From: an uncultured Bacteroides sp. | GTDB lineage: Bacteria > Bacteroidota > Bacteroidia > Bacteroidales > Bacteroidaceae | Length of the DNA stretch: 18,648 nt | Assembly (NCBI GenBank): GCA_905197435.1 | Contig: CAJJYX010000048.1 | Location: 1 to 18,648, forward strand | Direction: 5' to 3' | Part shown: positions 1 through 6,946 of the stretch, in pieces | Layout of the letters: every line of letters starts with the position of its first letter | Position numbering within the stretch: the first letter of the stretch is position 1 | Translations under genes and position numbers: made by a program | Notes under the pieces: generated by a model | Seen by the model: the letters and a program-made list of their open reading frames with translations, nothing else | Databases searched by the model: none | Told to the model about the DNA's origin: nothing

Positions 1-2
1 AG

Positions 3-593
3 GAGGTGAAGCAGCCGATATGGGATGAGAAAAGCATTGATACCTCTCTCTTCATCGACGATGACGGCACGCCTTATCTTTATTTCGTGCGCTTCACGGA
101 TGGCAATGTCATCTGGGTGGCAGAGATGAACGATGACCTGACCGGCATCAAGCAGGAGACGTTGAAGGAGTGCATCAGGGTAGGAGAGCCTTGGGAACTC
201 TCGCAAGACAAACCCGCCAAGGTGGCCGAAGGACCTTCTATCTTGAAGAAAGAGGGTGTCTATTACCTGCTTTATTCGGCCAATCACTTTGAAAGCAAGA
301 ACTACGGAGTGGGCTACGCTACTTCGGACAGCCCGATGGGACCGTGGAGGAAATACGAAGGAAATCCGATTCTGCAACGTGCGGACGGCTTGACGGGTAC
401 CGGCCATGGAGCGCCCTTCTGCTGCAAGGACGGCAGTTGGAAATACATTTTCCATGCACATTGGGATTCCGCGGAAGTACAGCCGCGCGTTTCGTACATC
501 AAGGATTTGGCCATTTCCGACCAAGGAGTGGTTTCTATCAGCGGCTCTCTTATTCGTCCGCAGGTGTTGGGCGGTTCATCGTCTGAAAAGTAA
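3..593 (+). CDS. GH43-family glycoside hydrolase, C-terminal part (5' end outside window)
   Basis: This is the tail of a five-bladed beta-propeller glycosidase of family 43, probably an alpha-L-arabinofuranosidase or beta-xylosidase acting on plant polysaccharide outside the cytoplasm. The frame is open to the left edge. A GTG at position 6 is internal coding sequence, not a start, because the N-terminal blade with the catalytic-base Asp is missing. Visible GH43 landmarks are SIDTSLFIDDDG (pKa-modulating Asp), VAEGPSIL (the Glu of AEGP fits the general acid) and GTGHGAP (conserved active-site His), followed by the closing blade. About 100-130 residues are expected to be missing compared with usual family length. 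The stop codon lies one base before the ATG of the next GH43 gene, so the two are almost certainly co-transcribed and probably translationally coupled. The family call is firm. The substrate is inferred from the neighbour. Confidence 0.85.
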   Translation, partial: EVKQPIWDEKSIDTSLFIDDDGTPYLYFVRFTDGNVIWVAEMNDDLTGIKQETLKECIRVGEPWELSQDKPAKVAEGPSILKKEGVYYLLYSANHFESKNYGVGYATSDSPMGPWRKYEGNPILQRADGLTGTGHGAPFCCKDGSWKYIFHAHWDSAEVQPRVSYIKDLAISDQGVVSISGSLIRPQVLGGSSSEK

Positions 594-594
594 A

Positions 595-1617
595 ATGAAA
601 AAAATACATAGTATGAAGAAGTTTCTTGTATTATCGGCGTTATGCTGCCTGGTAGCATGCTCCTCGTCATCGGCCGCAAAGGAGGACAACCCCGGTGAAC
701 AGCCGAAGAACGTCTACCGCAATCCGGTGATAAACTACAGTTTGCCCGACCCCTCTGTAATAAAGGGCGATGACGGCTGTTTTTACCTGTATGCCACCGA
801 GGACATACGCAATCTGCCGATTCACCGTTCCAAGAATCTGGTGGATTGGGAATATGTGGGCACGGCCTTCACCGACCGTACCCGCCCCGATTTTGAGCAG
901 AACGGCGGCTTGTGGGCACCGGACATCAATAAGATAGGCGATAAATACGTGCTTTATTATTCCATGTCCGTTTGGGGAGGTGAGTGGACTTGTGGCATCG
1001 GATGTGCTACTGCCGATAAGCCTGAAGGTCCTTTTAAGGATCATGGGAAAATGTTCCGTAGCAATGAAATCAATGTACAGAACTCCATCGACCCTTTCTA
1101 CATAGAGGATGGCGGAAAGAAGTATCTGTTTTGGGGCAGTTTCCGTGGAATCTATGCGGCTGAACTGTCCGATGACGGCCTTTCCCTGAAAGAGGGCGCC
1201 ACACCGCAGCAAGTGGCGGGGACGGCTTACGAGGGCACTTATATTCATAAGAAGGATGGACATTACTACTTCTTTGCTTCCATAGGAAGCTGTTGTGAGG
1301 GGCTGAACAGTACCTATACTACCGTTGTAGGGCGTTCGGACAACCTCTTCGGCCCGTACGTCGACAAGAATGGCGGCAGTATGATGGACAACAGGCACGA
1401 AGTGCTGATTCAGAAGAGCAATTCCTTTGTGGGCACCGGCCATAACTCTGAGATTGTGACGGACAATGCCGGTAATGACTGGTTCTTCTATCATGCGGTG
1501 AGCACGAAGAATCCCGAAGGCCGTGTATTGATGCTGGATAAGATTAGCTGGGAAGACGGATGGCCGACGGTAGAAGACTCCGTTGCATCCACGGAATCGG
1601 AGAAACCAATTTTCTAA
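595..1617 (+). CDS. GH43 lipoprotein, endo-arabinanase / arabinofuranosidase type
   Basis: A 340-residue GH43 enzyme likely to cut alpha-1,5-arabinan or related arabinosides. It has a lipoprotein signal (LCCLVAC, lipid Cys at about residue 22 followed by a serine run), so it should be anchored in the outer membrane or periplasm. The GH43 active-site set is complete: base Asp about residue 52 in LPDPSVI, modulating Asp about 166 in NSIDPF, general acid Glu about 213 in AYEGTY, and a His in GTGHNSE. The ATG at 595 follows the upstream stop by one base and is preferred. A second ATG at 613 would also leave an intact lipoprotein signal. The frame extends further upstream over the previous gene, but that part shadows it. 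The sequence resembles the arabinan endo-1,5-alpha-L-arabinosidase branch more than the xylosidase branch. The exact subfamily is not resolved by eye. Confidence 0.88.
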   Translation: MKKIHSMKKFLVLSALCCLVACSSSSAAKEDNPGEQPKNVYRNPVINYSLPDPSVIKGDDGCFYLYATEDIRNLPIHRSKNLVDWEYVGTAFTDRTRPDFEQNGGLWAPDINKIGDKYVLYYSMSVWGGEWTCGIGCATADKPEGPFKDHGKMFRSNEINVQNSIDPFYIEDGGKKYLFWGSFRGIYAAELSDDGLSLKEGATPQQVAGTAYEGTYIHKKDGHYYFFASIGSCCEGLNSTYTTVVGRSDNLFGPYVDKNGGSMMDNRHEVLIQKSNSFVGTGHNSEIVTDNAGNDWFFYHAVSTKNPEGRVLMLDKISWEDGWPTVEDSVASTESEKPIF

Positions 1618-1639
1618 CAACAATAAAACAGATGTAACT

Positions 1640-3670
1640 ATGAGACTAAAAAGATTGTTTTTGGGGGTGATGCTCGTTGCGGGCATTATGGGTGCAGGAG
1701 CGGCGAATGTTGCTCCGGAAGACATCTCTGCCTCTATTTCCTTGAAAGTGCCGGGGAATGATGCCAAGCAATATCCACTGGCTTTGCAGAAGGTGCAGGA
1801 GGGCGTGTACAGTTGCCGGGCTTCGGAAAAGCTGCCGCTGGACATCACCCGCAGGGTGGTGGATAAGGATGGCAAGCAGCGTATTACTGTCACACTGAAA
1901 GCACAGGAAAATGTGTATTTCAACTATGGGGAACGGATAAAGACCGGTTACAGGCATTCGGACTGTCAGTTCTACATGCCGGGTTTCTGGTATCGCCGCA
2001 ACTTGCGCTCACCGAAGGAAGCGCCTTCTTTCCATACATCAGACAGTTGGCTGGTGCGTGAGGACCGTTTGAGCACTCCGCTGACGGCAGCTTTCAATCC
2101 GGCAAGCGGTAAGTCGATGTCGGTTATCCGTATAGACAAGTTCGACAAAGAAGCCTTGACCACCCATAAAGAAGGGGAGGTTATCCTGTCCGGCGAGACT
2201 TCCATCGGATATACCGGCTTCTTGAATGTGGATGGTATGACTGTCTTGGCATACGGTTTTCCTTATAAGGAAGCGCCGAAAACTTATATTCGTAAATTGA
2301 CGTTGGCTCCTGCTGTTGAGGCTTTCCAATTGCTTCGCAAGGGCGACAGCATCTCCATGACTTGGGAGCTGTCCGAAAGGAATGCGGCAGATTTCTCGGA
2401 GTGTGTACAGCGCACCTGGGAGTATTGCTACGACACGAACAGCCCGAAGCCGGTTGACACGCCTTACACGGTGGACCGCATGAAGGAGGTGATGAGCAAC
2501 TTCTTTGTAGAAAGCTATGTCAACAATACCCCCACTCATTATTACTCCGGCGTAGAATTGGAGACTGCCACCTGTGCCAATACGGACGTTGCCGAAGTGG
2601 GTTTTGTGGGACGTACGCTGCTGAATGCCTTCAACGCTCTGGAATACGGCAAGCAACAGAACCGCCGGGATTTGATGGACAATGCCGGCAATATCTTCGA
2701 TACTTATCTCCGGAACGGTTTCTCGCCTGCGGGCTTCTTCAATGAGGTGGTACACTATAACCGCGGCTTCAAGGAAACCAGACATAGCATCCGCCGCCAG
2801 TCCGAAGCTGTATATGCCATTCTGAACTACCTGGATTATGAGAAGCAACAGAAACGGAAACACCCCGAATGGGAGAAACGCATCAAGGGCATGCTGGACA
2901 GCTTCCTCAAGCTGCAGAACGAGGACGGCAGCTTCCCACGCAAGTTCAAGGATGATTTCTCTATCGTGGATGCCAGCGGTGGCAGTACGCCTTCGGCAAC
3001 ACTGCCTTTGGTAATGGCATCTAAGTATTTCAAGGACAAACGTTATCTGGCAAGTGCCAAACGTACGATAGGTTATCTGGAGAAGGAGCTTATATCCAAG
3101 GCCGATTATTTCTCGTCTACGCTGGATGCCAACTGCGAGGATAAGGAAGCTTCCTTGTATGCTGCCACGGCTGCTTATTACCTGGCTCTGGTTACCAAAG
3201 GGGAAGAACGCGCGCACTATGCCGGACTGGCGAAGAAAGCCGCTTATTTTGCCTTGTCATGGTATTATACCTGGGATGTTCCTTTTGCCGAAGGCCAGAT
3301 GCTGGGAGATATCGGCCTGAAGACCCGTGGCTGGGGCAATGTGTCGGTGGAGAATAACCACATTGATGTGTTTGTCTTTGAATTTGCCGATGTGCTGCAT
3401 TGGCTTTCCAAGGAGTGCAACGAACCGCGTTTCTCTGACTTCGCAGAAGTGATTTCCACTTCCATGCGCCAGTTGTTGCCCTATGAAGGCCACATGTGCG
3501 GCATTGCCAAGGTGGGCTATTATCCGGAAGTGGTGCAGCATACCAATTGGGATTACGGGCGTAACGGAAAGGGATATTACAACAATATCTTCGCTCCGGG
3601 TTGGACGGTTGCTTCTTTGTGGGAGCTGTTCACTCCGGGACGTACAGAGCGGTTCTTATTGAAAAAATGA
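1640..3670 (+). CDS. Secreted protein, predicted (alpha/alpha)-toroid fold, family not recognised
   Basis: A 676-residue protein with a Sec signal peptide (MRLKRLFLGVMLVAGI, cleavage near AGA-AN). Residues about 25-260 are rich in short beta-type segments. Residues about 290-670 are rich in helices with aromatic and acidic patches (ETATCANTDVAEVGF, GFSPAGFFNEVVHYNRGF, LKLQNEDGSFPRKF, DANCEDKEASLYAA, WDYGRNGKGYYNNIFAPGW). This resembles the toroid of six-hairpin glycosidases and polysaccharide lyases. I could not match it to GH127/GH146 or another named family. Its position 22 nt after one arabinan-type GH43 and 29 nt before a mutarotase indicates a role in degrading the same glycan. The start at 1640 was chosen because the signal peptide begins there; the longer frame from 1583 overlaps the GH43 gene. 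Catalytic residues cannot be assigned. Gene reality is near certain; function is open. Confidence 0.85.
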   Translation: MRLKRLFLGVMLVAGIMGAGAANVAPEDISASISLKVPGNDAKQYPLALQKVQEGVYSCRASEKLPLDITRRVVDKDGKQRITVTLKAQENVYFNYGERIKTGYRHSDCQFYMPGFWYRRNLRSPKEAPSFHTSDSWLVREDRLSTPLTAAFNPASGKSMSVIRIDKFDKEALTTHKEGEVILSGETSIGYTGFLNVDGMTVLAYGFPYKEAPKTYIRKLTLAPAVEAFQLLRKGDSISMTWELSERNAADFSECVQRTWEYCYDTNSPKPVDTPYTVDRMKEVMSNFFVESYVNNTPTHYYSGVELETATCANTDVAEVGFVGRTLLNAFNALEYGKQQNRRDLMDNAGNIFDTYLRNGFSPAGFFNEVVHYNRGFKETRHSIRRQSEAVYAILNYLDYEKQQKRKHPEWEKRIKGMLDSFLKLQNEDGSFPRKFKDDFSIVDASGGSTPSATLPLVMASKYFKDKRYLASAKRTIGYLEKELISKADYFSSTLDANCEDKEASLYAATAAYYLALVTKGEERAHYAGLAKKAAYFALSWYYTWDVPFAEGQMLGDIGLKTRGWGNVSVENNHIDVFVFEFADVLHWLSKECNEPRFSDFAEVISTSMRQLLPYEGHMCGIAKVGYYPEVVQHTNWDYGRNGKGYYNNIFAPGWTVASLWELFTPGRTERFLLKK

Positions 3671-3699
3671 TGGTCCAACGGTAAATCAATATTGCACTT

Positions 3700-4836
3700 A
3701 TGAATAAAATGATGACTTTGTTGGCAGGCGTGATGCTATTGGCATCGGCCTGCACAAGCAAGCAGGCGAGCGAAAAGACGGCTTCTGGGCTTGAACCTGC
3801 GAACTTCCGCACGGAAGTGGATGGCAAAAAGACAGACTTGTTTGTTCTGAAGAATAAGAATGGTATGGAAGTTTGTATTACGAACTTCGGCGGACGTATC
3901 GTATCGGTGATGGTGCCGGACAAGGAGGGCGTTATGCGTGACGTGGTGCTGGGCTTCGATTCTATTCAGGACTACATCAAATATCCTACGGATTTCGGCG
4001 CTACCATCGGACGTTATGCCAACCGCATCAACCAGGGTAAGATTACGGTGGATGGGGTAGAGTACCAGTTGCCGCGCAACAATTACGGTCACTGCCTGCA
4101 TGGCGGTCCCAGAGGATACCAATATCGGGTGTTCGATGCCCGCCGGTTGAGCAGTCAGGTGCTGGAACTGACTTATCTGTCAAAAGACGGGGAGGAGGGC
4201 TTTCCGGGTAATCTGACCTGCAAGGTCACTTTCTCGCTGACTGATGATGATGCCATCGACATTCGCTACAGTGCCGAGACGGATCGTACCACTGTTGTCA
4301 ATATGACGAACCACTCTTATTTTAATCTGGATGGCGACCCCTCCAGGTCCAACTCGGATTATCTGCTCACCATCGACGCTGATGCCTATACTCCCGTGGA
4401 CAGTACCTTCATGACTACCGGCGAGATAGCTTCCGTAGAAGGTACGGATATGGATTTCCGCACTCCTACAGCCATTGGCGCCCGCATCGACAATGACTTT
4501 GAGCAGTTGAAGAACGGTAAGGGATATGACCACAACTGGGTACTCAATACGAAGGGTGACATCACCCGTCCGTGTGCCACTCTTGAGTCTCCCGCAACGG
4601 GCATTGTCCTTGATGTCTATACCAACGAACCGGGCATTCAGATTTATGCCGGTAACTTCCTGGATGGTACACTGACCGGGAAGAAGGGCATTGTGTACGG
4701 CCATCGTGCTTCCGTCTGTCTGGAGACGCAAAAGTATCCCGATACGCCCAACAAGCCGGAATGGCCTTCGGCATTGCTGAAGCCGGGAGAGAAGTATGAC
4801 AGCCGTTGCATCTATCGCTTTTCGGTGAAGAAATAA
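3700..4836 (+). CDS. galM: Aldose 1-epimerase (mutarotase), lipoprotein form
   Basis: A 378-residue aldose 1-epimerase that interconverts alpha and beta anomers of free aldoses such as arabinose, galactose or glucose. The family signature is complete: YGHCLHGG (His about 134), NMTNHSYFNLDG (catalytic His about 205) and VCLETQKYPDTPN (catalytic Glu about 342). ATIGRYANRI near residue 110 is also typical. An N-terminal lipobox (LLASAC, Cys about 18) shows that this is an exported, membrane-anchored form rather than the cytoplasmic GalM of enterobacteria. It would therefore act in the periplasm on sugars released by the GH43 enzymes just upstream. It is the last gene of the left operon; the intergenic gap to the previous gene is 29 nt. 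A start at the second Met (residue 4 or 5) is possible but changes little. Confidence 0.93.
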   Translation: MNKMMTLLAGVMLLASACTSKQASEKTASGLEPANFRTEVDGKKTDLFVLKNKNGMEVCITNFGGRIVSVMVPDKEGVMRDVVLGFDSIQDYIKYPTDFGATIGRYANRINQGKITVDGVEYQLPRNNYGHCLHGGPRGYQYRVFDARRLSSQVLELTYLSKDGEEGFPGNLTCKVTFSLTDDDAIDIRYSAETDRTTVVNMTNHSYFNLDGDPSRSNSDYLLTIDADAYTPVDSTFMTTGEIASVEGTDMDFRTPTAIGARIDNDFEQLKNGKGYDHNWVLNTKGDITRPCATLESPATGIVLDVYTNEPGIQIYAGNFLDGTLTGKKGIVYGHRASVCLETQKYPDTPNKPEWPSALLKPGEKYDSRCIYRFSVKK

Positions 4837-4857
4837 AGAGGGTGAACCCTAAGTATT

Positions 4858-4957
4858 GCTTCGCTCAAAACATCTTCTATTTTTACACTAAGGTATAGTC
4901 TTCAATTTGTTCTGGCTATACTTTTTTGAAAAAGCCAGATGAGGTTTTGAGCGAAGC
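4858..4957. repeat. Long imperfect inverted repeat after the mutarotase gene
   Basis: The left arm GCTTCGCTCAAAACATCT (4858-4875) pairs with AGATGaggTTTTGAGCGAAGC (4937-4957), broken only by a three-base insertion. The intervening 60 nt contain a second small pair (GTATAG at about 4893 with CTATAC at 4916-4921) and a CTTTTTTGAAAAAG palindrome. The RNA could fold into one long cruciform-like stem. Lying 21 nt after the mutarotase stop, it may end or stabilise that transcript. A MITE-like or dispersed palindromic repeat is the alternative. There is no run of Ts directly after the right arm, so it is not a classical intrinsic terminator. Confidence 0.6.
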
Positions 4958-5199
4958 TAATGACAGAGATAAATGATAGTGAATTTTAGTTTCGACACCC
5001 TCTTTCCCTGTGGGGCAAAGCCTTTGGCTTTGATTGTTCCTTTCATTCCGCTTTGTTTTCCTTTGTGTAAGATTATGTTTCCTTTTTCGGATATTTTCAG
5101 TCCTTCTCCTTTGCCTGTTGTCTGAGACTGACATTTTTTTTGAATCATTGTATTTAAAGCCTCCCTGTCCCATTTTGCTTGGTATGTTGTCGAAAACAA
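4957..5199 (-). other. Doubtful lysine-rich ORF or coding remnant in the 556-nt gap
   Basis: The 556-nt gap between mutarotase and oxidoreductase (4837-5392) holds no convincing gene. On the reverse strand an 80-codon frame (5199 to 4957) reads as a polar, Lys/Gly-rich peptide including GKGEGLKISEKGNIILHKGK and GTIKAKGFAPQGKRVSKLKF. Its alternating hydrophobic pattern is reminiscent of beta strands of a real protein, which random AT-rich sequence rarely gives. It starts without a recognisable signal and stops exactly at the edge of the inverted repeat. A second reverse frame overlaps it, which argues against strong coding selection. I do not recognise the peptide. It may be the C-terminal scrap of a lost gene or simply chance. 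The rest of the gap is AT-rich leader sequence for the downstream operon. Confidence 0.25.
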
Positions 5200-5255
5200 G
5201 CCGGATTACTTACTAAAGCAGACTTTTATCCTCTTCTTTCTTCGATTTAAACAGA

Positions 5256-5263
5256 TATTTTTG
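5256..5263 (+). promoter_or_regulatory. Candidate Bacteroides -7 box upstream of the oxidoreductase operon
   Basis: TATTTTTG matches the Bacteroides primary-sigma -7 consensus TAnnTTTG. No good TTTG -33 element lies 19-21 nt upstream; that stretch is pyrimidine-rich instead. It would give a leader of about 120 nt before the ATG at 5393. This is the only full match close to that gene in the gap, and it is called on the -7 box alone. Confidence 0.35.
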
Positions 5264-5392
5264 CATTCTTTGGGTTGTTTTTTCTATTTTTATAAGCAAA
5301 TATGTCTTAATTTTATGCGTTGATTAAAATGGGCTTATAGCTCGCTATGAAAGATTGCATTTTTGTTGATATATTTATATCAATTTTCCATT

Positions 5393-6682
5393 ATGAAAGA
5401 TACGTTAAGCAGAAGAGAATTTTTGAAAAATTTGGGCATGCTGGGTACCGGTGTGCTATTGGCAGCCAGTCCCTGGCTTTCCGCTTTCTCTGAAGTGGTC
5501 GAGACCTCCGGTGAACGATGTCGCCTGGCAGTGATTGGTCCCGGCTCGCGGGGATGCTTCCTGATGAGTTTTTTGGTAAAGAATCCGAAAGTAGAGATTG
5601 TGGCTTTGTGTGACATTTATCAGCCTTCTATAGACAATGGGTTGAAACTGGCACCCAAGGCTAAAGTGTATAATGATTACCGCAGGGTGCTTGAAGATAA
5701 GAATGTGGATGCCGTAGTGATAGCTACTCCTCTCAATTGCCATTGCCAGATAGCATTGGACGCTTTTGACACCGGCAAACACGTGTTTTGCGAAAAGACC
5801 ATCGGTTTTACGATGGAAGAGTGCTACCGCATCTATCAGAAGCATATCGAGACTGGTAAAATCTTCTTCACTGGTCAGCAACGACTTTTCGACCCCCGTT
5901 ATATCAAGGCAATGGAGATGATTCATGCTGGTACATTTGGTGAGATTAATGCCATCCATACTTTCTGGAACCGTAACGGTGACTGGAGGCGTCCGGTGCC
6001 TTCGCCCGAACTGGAACGCCACATTAACTGGCGCCTTTATCGCGAATATTCCAAGGGGCTGATGACTGAATTGGCTTGCCACCAGTTGCAAATAGGCAGT
6101 TGGGCATTACAGAAGTTGCCCGAGAAAGTGATGGGGCATGGTGCCATTACTTATTGGAAAGACGGACGTGAAGTGTATGACAACATTAACTGTATTTATG
6201 TGTTTGATAACGGAACGAAAATGACCTTTAGTTCCGTCATCTCCAACAAGTTCTACGGATTGGAAGAACAAATTTTGGGTAGTCTGGGTACGGTAGAGCC
6301 CGAAAAAGGAAAATATTACTTCGAGAATGTGCCCCCTGCACCCGGATTCCTGCAAATGATAAATGAATGGGAAAATAAGGTGTTCGATTCACTGCCTTTT
6401 GCCGGTACCAGCTGGGCACCTGAGACCGCCAATGAGAACAAGGGAGAGTTTATTCTGGGCGAAAGACCCAAGAGTGATGGTACTTCGTTGCTGCTCGAAG
6501 CCTTTGTCGAGGCAGTCATCACCCGTAAGCAGCCCGAGCGGATTGCCGAGGAGGGATATTATGCCAGTATGCTTTGTCTGCTGGGCGATGAGGCTTTGCA
6601 GCAGGAGAAGACGCTCTATTTCCCCGACGAATTTAAACTGAATTATCTCAATCATCAAGCTAAAAAAACTGAAACCGTATGA
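5393..6682 (+). CDS. Tat-exported Gfo/Idh/MocA-family oxidoreductase (first copy)
   Basis: A 429-residue NAD(P)-dependent sugar oxidoreductase. A twin-arginine signal (SRREFLKNLGMLGTG, Arg 7-8) predicts export in folded form with its cofactor already bound, as in Zymomonas glucose-fructose oxidoreductase. The Rossmann part carries a glycine motif IGPGSRG (about 49-55), the acidic end of strand 2 in ALCDIY, and the family Lys in CEKT (about 135). The usual EKP is EKT here. The C-terminal half has the alpha/beta domain with ELACHQLQ (His about 230 at the usual catalytic His position). The start at 5393 is where the Tat motif begins; the 10 codons further upstream are AT-rich and unlikely. The gene overlaps the next by 4 nt. 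By its neighbours it probably oxidises or re-reduces C3 of a glycoside in the periplasm. The exact substrate cannot be read from sequence. Confidence 0.88.
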   Translation: MKDTLSRREFLKNLGMLGTGVLLAASPWLSAFSEVVETSGERCRLAVIGPGSRGCFLMSFLVKNPKVEIVALCDIYQPSIDNGLKLAPKAKVYNDYRRVLEDKNVDAVVIATPLNCHCQIALDAFDTGKHVFCEKTIGFTMEECYRIYQKHIETGKIFFTGQQRLFDPRYIKAMEMIHAGTFGEINAIHTFWNRNGDWRRPVPSPELERHINWRLYREYSKGLMTELACHQLQIGSWALQKLPEKVMGHGAITYWKDGREVYDNINCIYVFDNGTKMTFSSVISNKFYGLEEQILGSLGTVEPEKGKYYFENVPPAPGFLQMINEWENKVFDSLPFAGTSWAPETANENKGEFILGERPKSDGTSLLLEAFVEAVITRKQPERIAEEGYYASMLCLLGDEALQQEKTLYFPDEFKLNYLNHQAKKTETV

Positions 6683-6918
6683 AAGACACCCTCATTACAG
6701 CACGTCGGAAGAAGATTGAATTGCGTACGTGGCTGGTATGTTTTGTTATTGCCAATGCGTGCAACCTTTATGCCATAATTGTTTATAAGACTTCTTTCAC
6801 GGAATTGCTGACGGCTTTTTTTTATGTATTATTGTTTGCGTGCACGCTCTATGTGTTATGGACGATATTGCGCATCTTGTTTTATGGAATAGTCAAATTG
6901 TTTGATCGTAAATCTTAA
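6679..6918 (+). CDS. Small two-helix membrane protein between the oxidoreductases
   Basis: A 79-residue protein of unrecognised family. It starts with a basic segment (ITARRKKIELR), followed by a hydrophobic helix at about 17-36 (WLVCFVIANACNLYAIIVY) and a second at about 43-71 (LLTAFFYVLLFACTLYVLW and onward), then a basic tail (DRKS). The charges predict both termini in the cytoplasm with a short periplasmic loop (KTSFTE). Its ATG overlaps the TGA of the preceding oxidoreductase (ATGA), so its translation is coupled to that gene. The next oxidoreductase starts 28 nt after it. Such strict packing inside an operon supports a real gene although it is short. A role as anchor or accessory for the exported enzymes is inference from position only. 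Confidence 0.75.
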   Translation: MKDTLITARRKKIELRTWLVCFVIANACNLYAIIVYKTSFTELLTAFFYVLLFACTLYVLWTILRILFYGIVKLFDRKS

Positions 6919-6946
6919 AATTCAAATTGATAAACTTAATAATAAC

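Noticed and set aside
667..1923. 418-codon open frame on the - strand across the second GH43 gene
   Set aside because: It lies opposite a gene with a complete GH43 catalytic set. The peptide has no recognisable domain and is rich in residues produced by antisense reading of biased codons.
2039..3217. 392-codon open frame on the - strand inside the toroid-like gene
   Set aside because: It is antisense to a signal-peptide-bearing protein in a tight operon and shows no signal, motif or start context of its own.
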